Shown here piece after piece: positions 5,398 through 5,706 of a stretch of 5,706 nt of DNA; the stretch's first letter is position 1, and each line of letters begins with the position of its first letter. Source of the DNA: Alphaproteobacteria bacterium (GTDB taxonomy: Bacteria; Pseudomonadota; Alphaproteobacteria; CAAGCB01; CAG-977); contig JAJXEL010000085.1 of the NCBI GenBank assembly GCA_021639925.1, forward strand, positions 3,394 to 9,099. The letters run 5' to 3'. Made by a program: the position numbers and the translations under genes. Below the pieces are notes generated by a model, which made no database searches, had not been told where the DNA came from, and was given only the letters and a program-made list of their open reading frames with translations.

Positions 5398-5706
5398 TTA
5401 TTCCCGGCATTGATTTTGCAAATGCAGATAAGCTTCCTGCGAATCCATCAGATCATTTTGTTTTTTGTCTTCGGCCATCATGCGGATAACGAACCCGTTC
5501 AGAACTTTGTCGATTTTATTGATCTGCGCCTGCGTCAGCGGCGCGGGCAGTTCTTCGGCAACGGCCAGAACAGCCTTGGCGATTTCAGGCGCGAAACGTG
5601 TCAATATGCGCCGGTGCAAAGCCAGATGTGTCAATTCATGCTTTAAAACGGCGTCAAACAGACAGGATCCTTTTTTTAAATCAGACGAAATTTCCACTTC
5701 AACGTC
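5398..5706 (-). CDS. HELTH zincin-like protein, C-terminal part (5' end beyond the window)
   Basis: Family not recognised; 102 residues visible. The frame is open to the right edge, so the start and any signal peptide lie outside. A GTG at 5695-5697 is not taken as the start, because the codons before it (Asp-Val-Glu) continue the beta strand seen at this place in the paralogs (EIEIHSDLPKGSC in the 358-residue protein). Numbered from the edge: KKGSC15, LKHELTH with H23-E24 and H27, a helical stretch, MMAEDKKQNDLMD (76-88) and Cys100 just before the C-terminus. It resembles domain 1 of the 511-residue protein most around MM.E..KQNDL.D. It ends after one intact domain, with no degenerate second copy following; whether another copy precedes is unknown. 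It stops 4 bases before the next gene, so it is the upstream member of the same operon. Confidence 0.85.
   Translation of the reverse strand, partial: DVEVEISSDLKKGSCLFDAVLKHELTHLALHRRILTRFAPEIAKAVLAVAEELPAPLTQAQINKIDKVLNGFVIRMMAEDKKQNDLMDSQEAYLHLQNQCRE
5626..5640 (-). other. HELTH zinc-binding-type motif, edge-truncated paralog
   Basis: Encodes His-Glu-Leu-Thr-His in the context VLKHELTHLAL. The flanking 20 bases (5629-5648) differ at two positions from 5070-5089. Confidence 0.82.

Larger units (their letters stand above)
2100..5706 (-). repeat. Tandem paralog array of HExxH-containing secreted proteins (six domain copies)
   Basis: Four adjacent genes descend from one domain of about 160 residues. 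In order of transcription the copies are: intact (partial gene), intact plus degenerate (358 residues), intact (233), intact plus degenerate (511). Shared marks are a hydrophobic-alternating N-terminal strand pair, a CGx(6-11)C pair, a KG(S/T)(C/P) turn, (F/Y)(D/E)x(I/V)LKHEL(T/A)H, and [QE]Nxx(hydrophobic)D about 60-62 residues after the first motif His. Junctions of -13, -8 and +4 bases indicate one transcript. The array may continue past the right edge. Confidence 0.8.

Noticed and set aside
1..5706. tRNA, rRNA, CRISPR array, insertion sequence or toxin-antitoxin module
   Set aside because: I saw no cloverleaf-like or rRNA sequence, no regularly spaced short repeats, no terminal inverted repeats or transposase, and no toxin-antitoxin pair; coding sequence fills almost the whole window.

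Overview
The window looks like a piece of an alphaproteobacterial chromosome. The evidence is the pair of housekeeping genes at the left: a type-2 (about 400-residue) dGTP triphosphohydrolase-like protein directly followed by arginyl-tRNA synthetase, with wording typical of alphaproteobacterial ArgS (PPRDAAHGDAATNAAM) and Dgt (FQRDRDRIIHSEAFRRL). An uncultured, possibly host-associated lineage would fit the moderate base composition, but that part is a guess. Every gene I can support is on the minus strand, so transcription runs from the right edge to the left edge.

Layout, in transcription order. The right part (5706 to 2100) is a tandem array of four related genes: a 3' fragment cut by the window edge (102 residues visible), then proteins of 358, 233 and 511 residues. 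The three complete ones begin with a Sec-type signal peptide. All four share a cysteine-bearing beta-rich segment (seen only in part in the fragment), an HExxH motif in the context LKHEL(T/A)H, and a downstream [QE]Nxx(hydrophobic)D motif about 60 residues later. Gene junctions are tight: a 4-base gap, a 13-base overlap and an 8-base overlap, so they read as one operon. Two of the proteins carry a second copy of the same domain in which the HExxH histidines are lost, so six domain copies are visible: four with an intact motif and two degenerate. I do not recognise the family with certainty. It is best described as secreted, putative zinc-metallopeptidase-like (zincin-like) proteins.

After a 48-base intergenic gap, which holds a good extended -10 promoter and no evident terminator, come dgt (2051 to 861) and argS (860 onwards, running off the left edge). 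The argS start codon follows the dgt stop codon with no gap, and its ribosome binding site lies inside the end of dgt.

How they may work together: dgt and argS form a coupled housekeeping pair. The array upstream is an accessory, lineage-specific-looking block with lower G+C in the rows I counted. Its products should act outside the cytoplasm, probably in the periplasm or beyond. Their substrate and role cannot be read from the sequence. The repeated pairing of an intact HExxH domain with a degenerate copy is the most interesting signal in the window.
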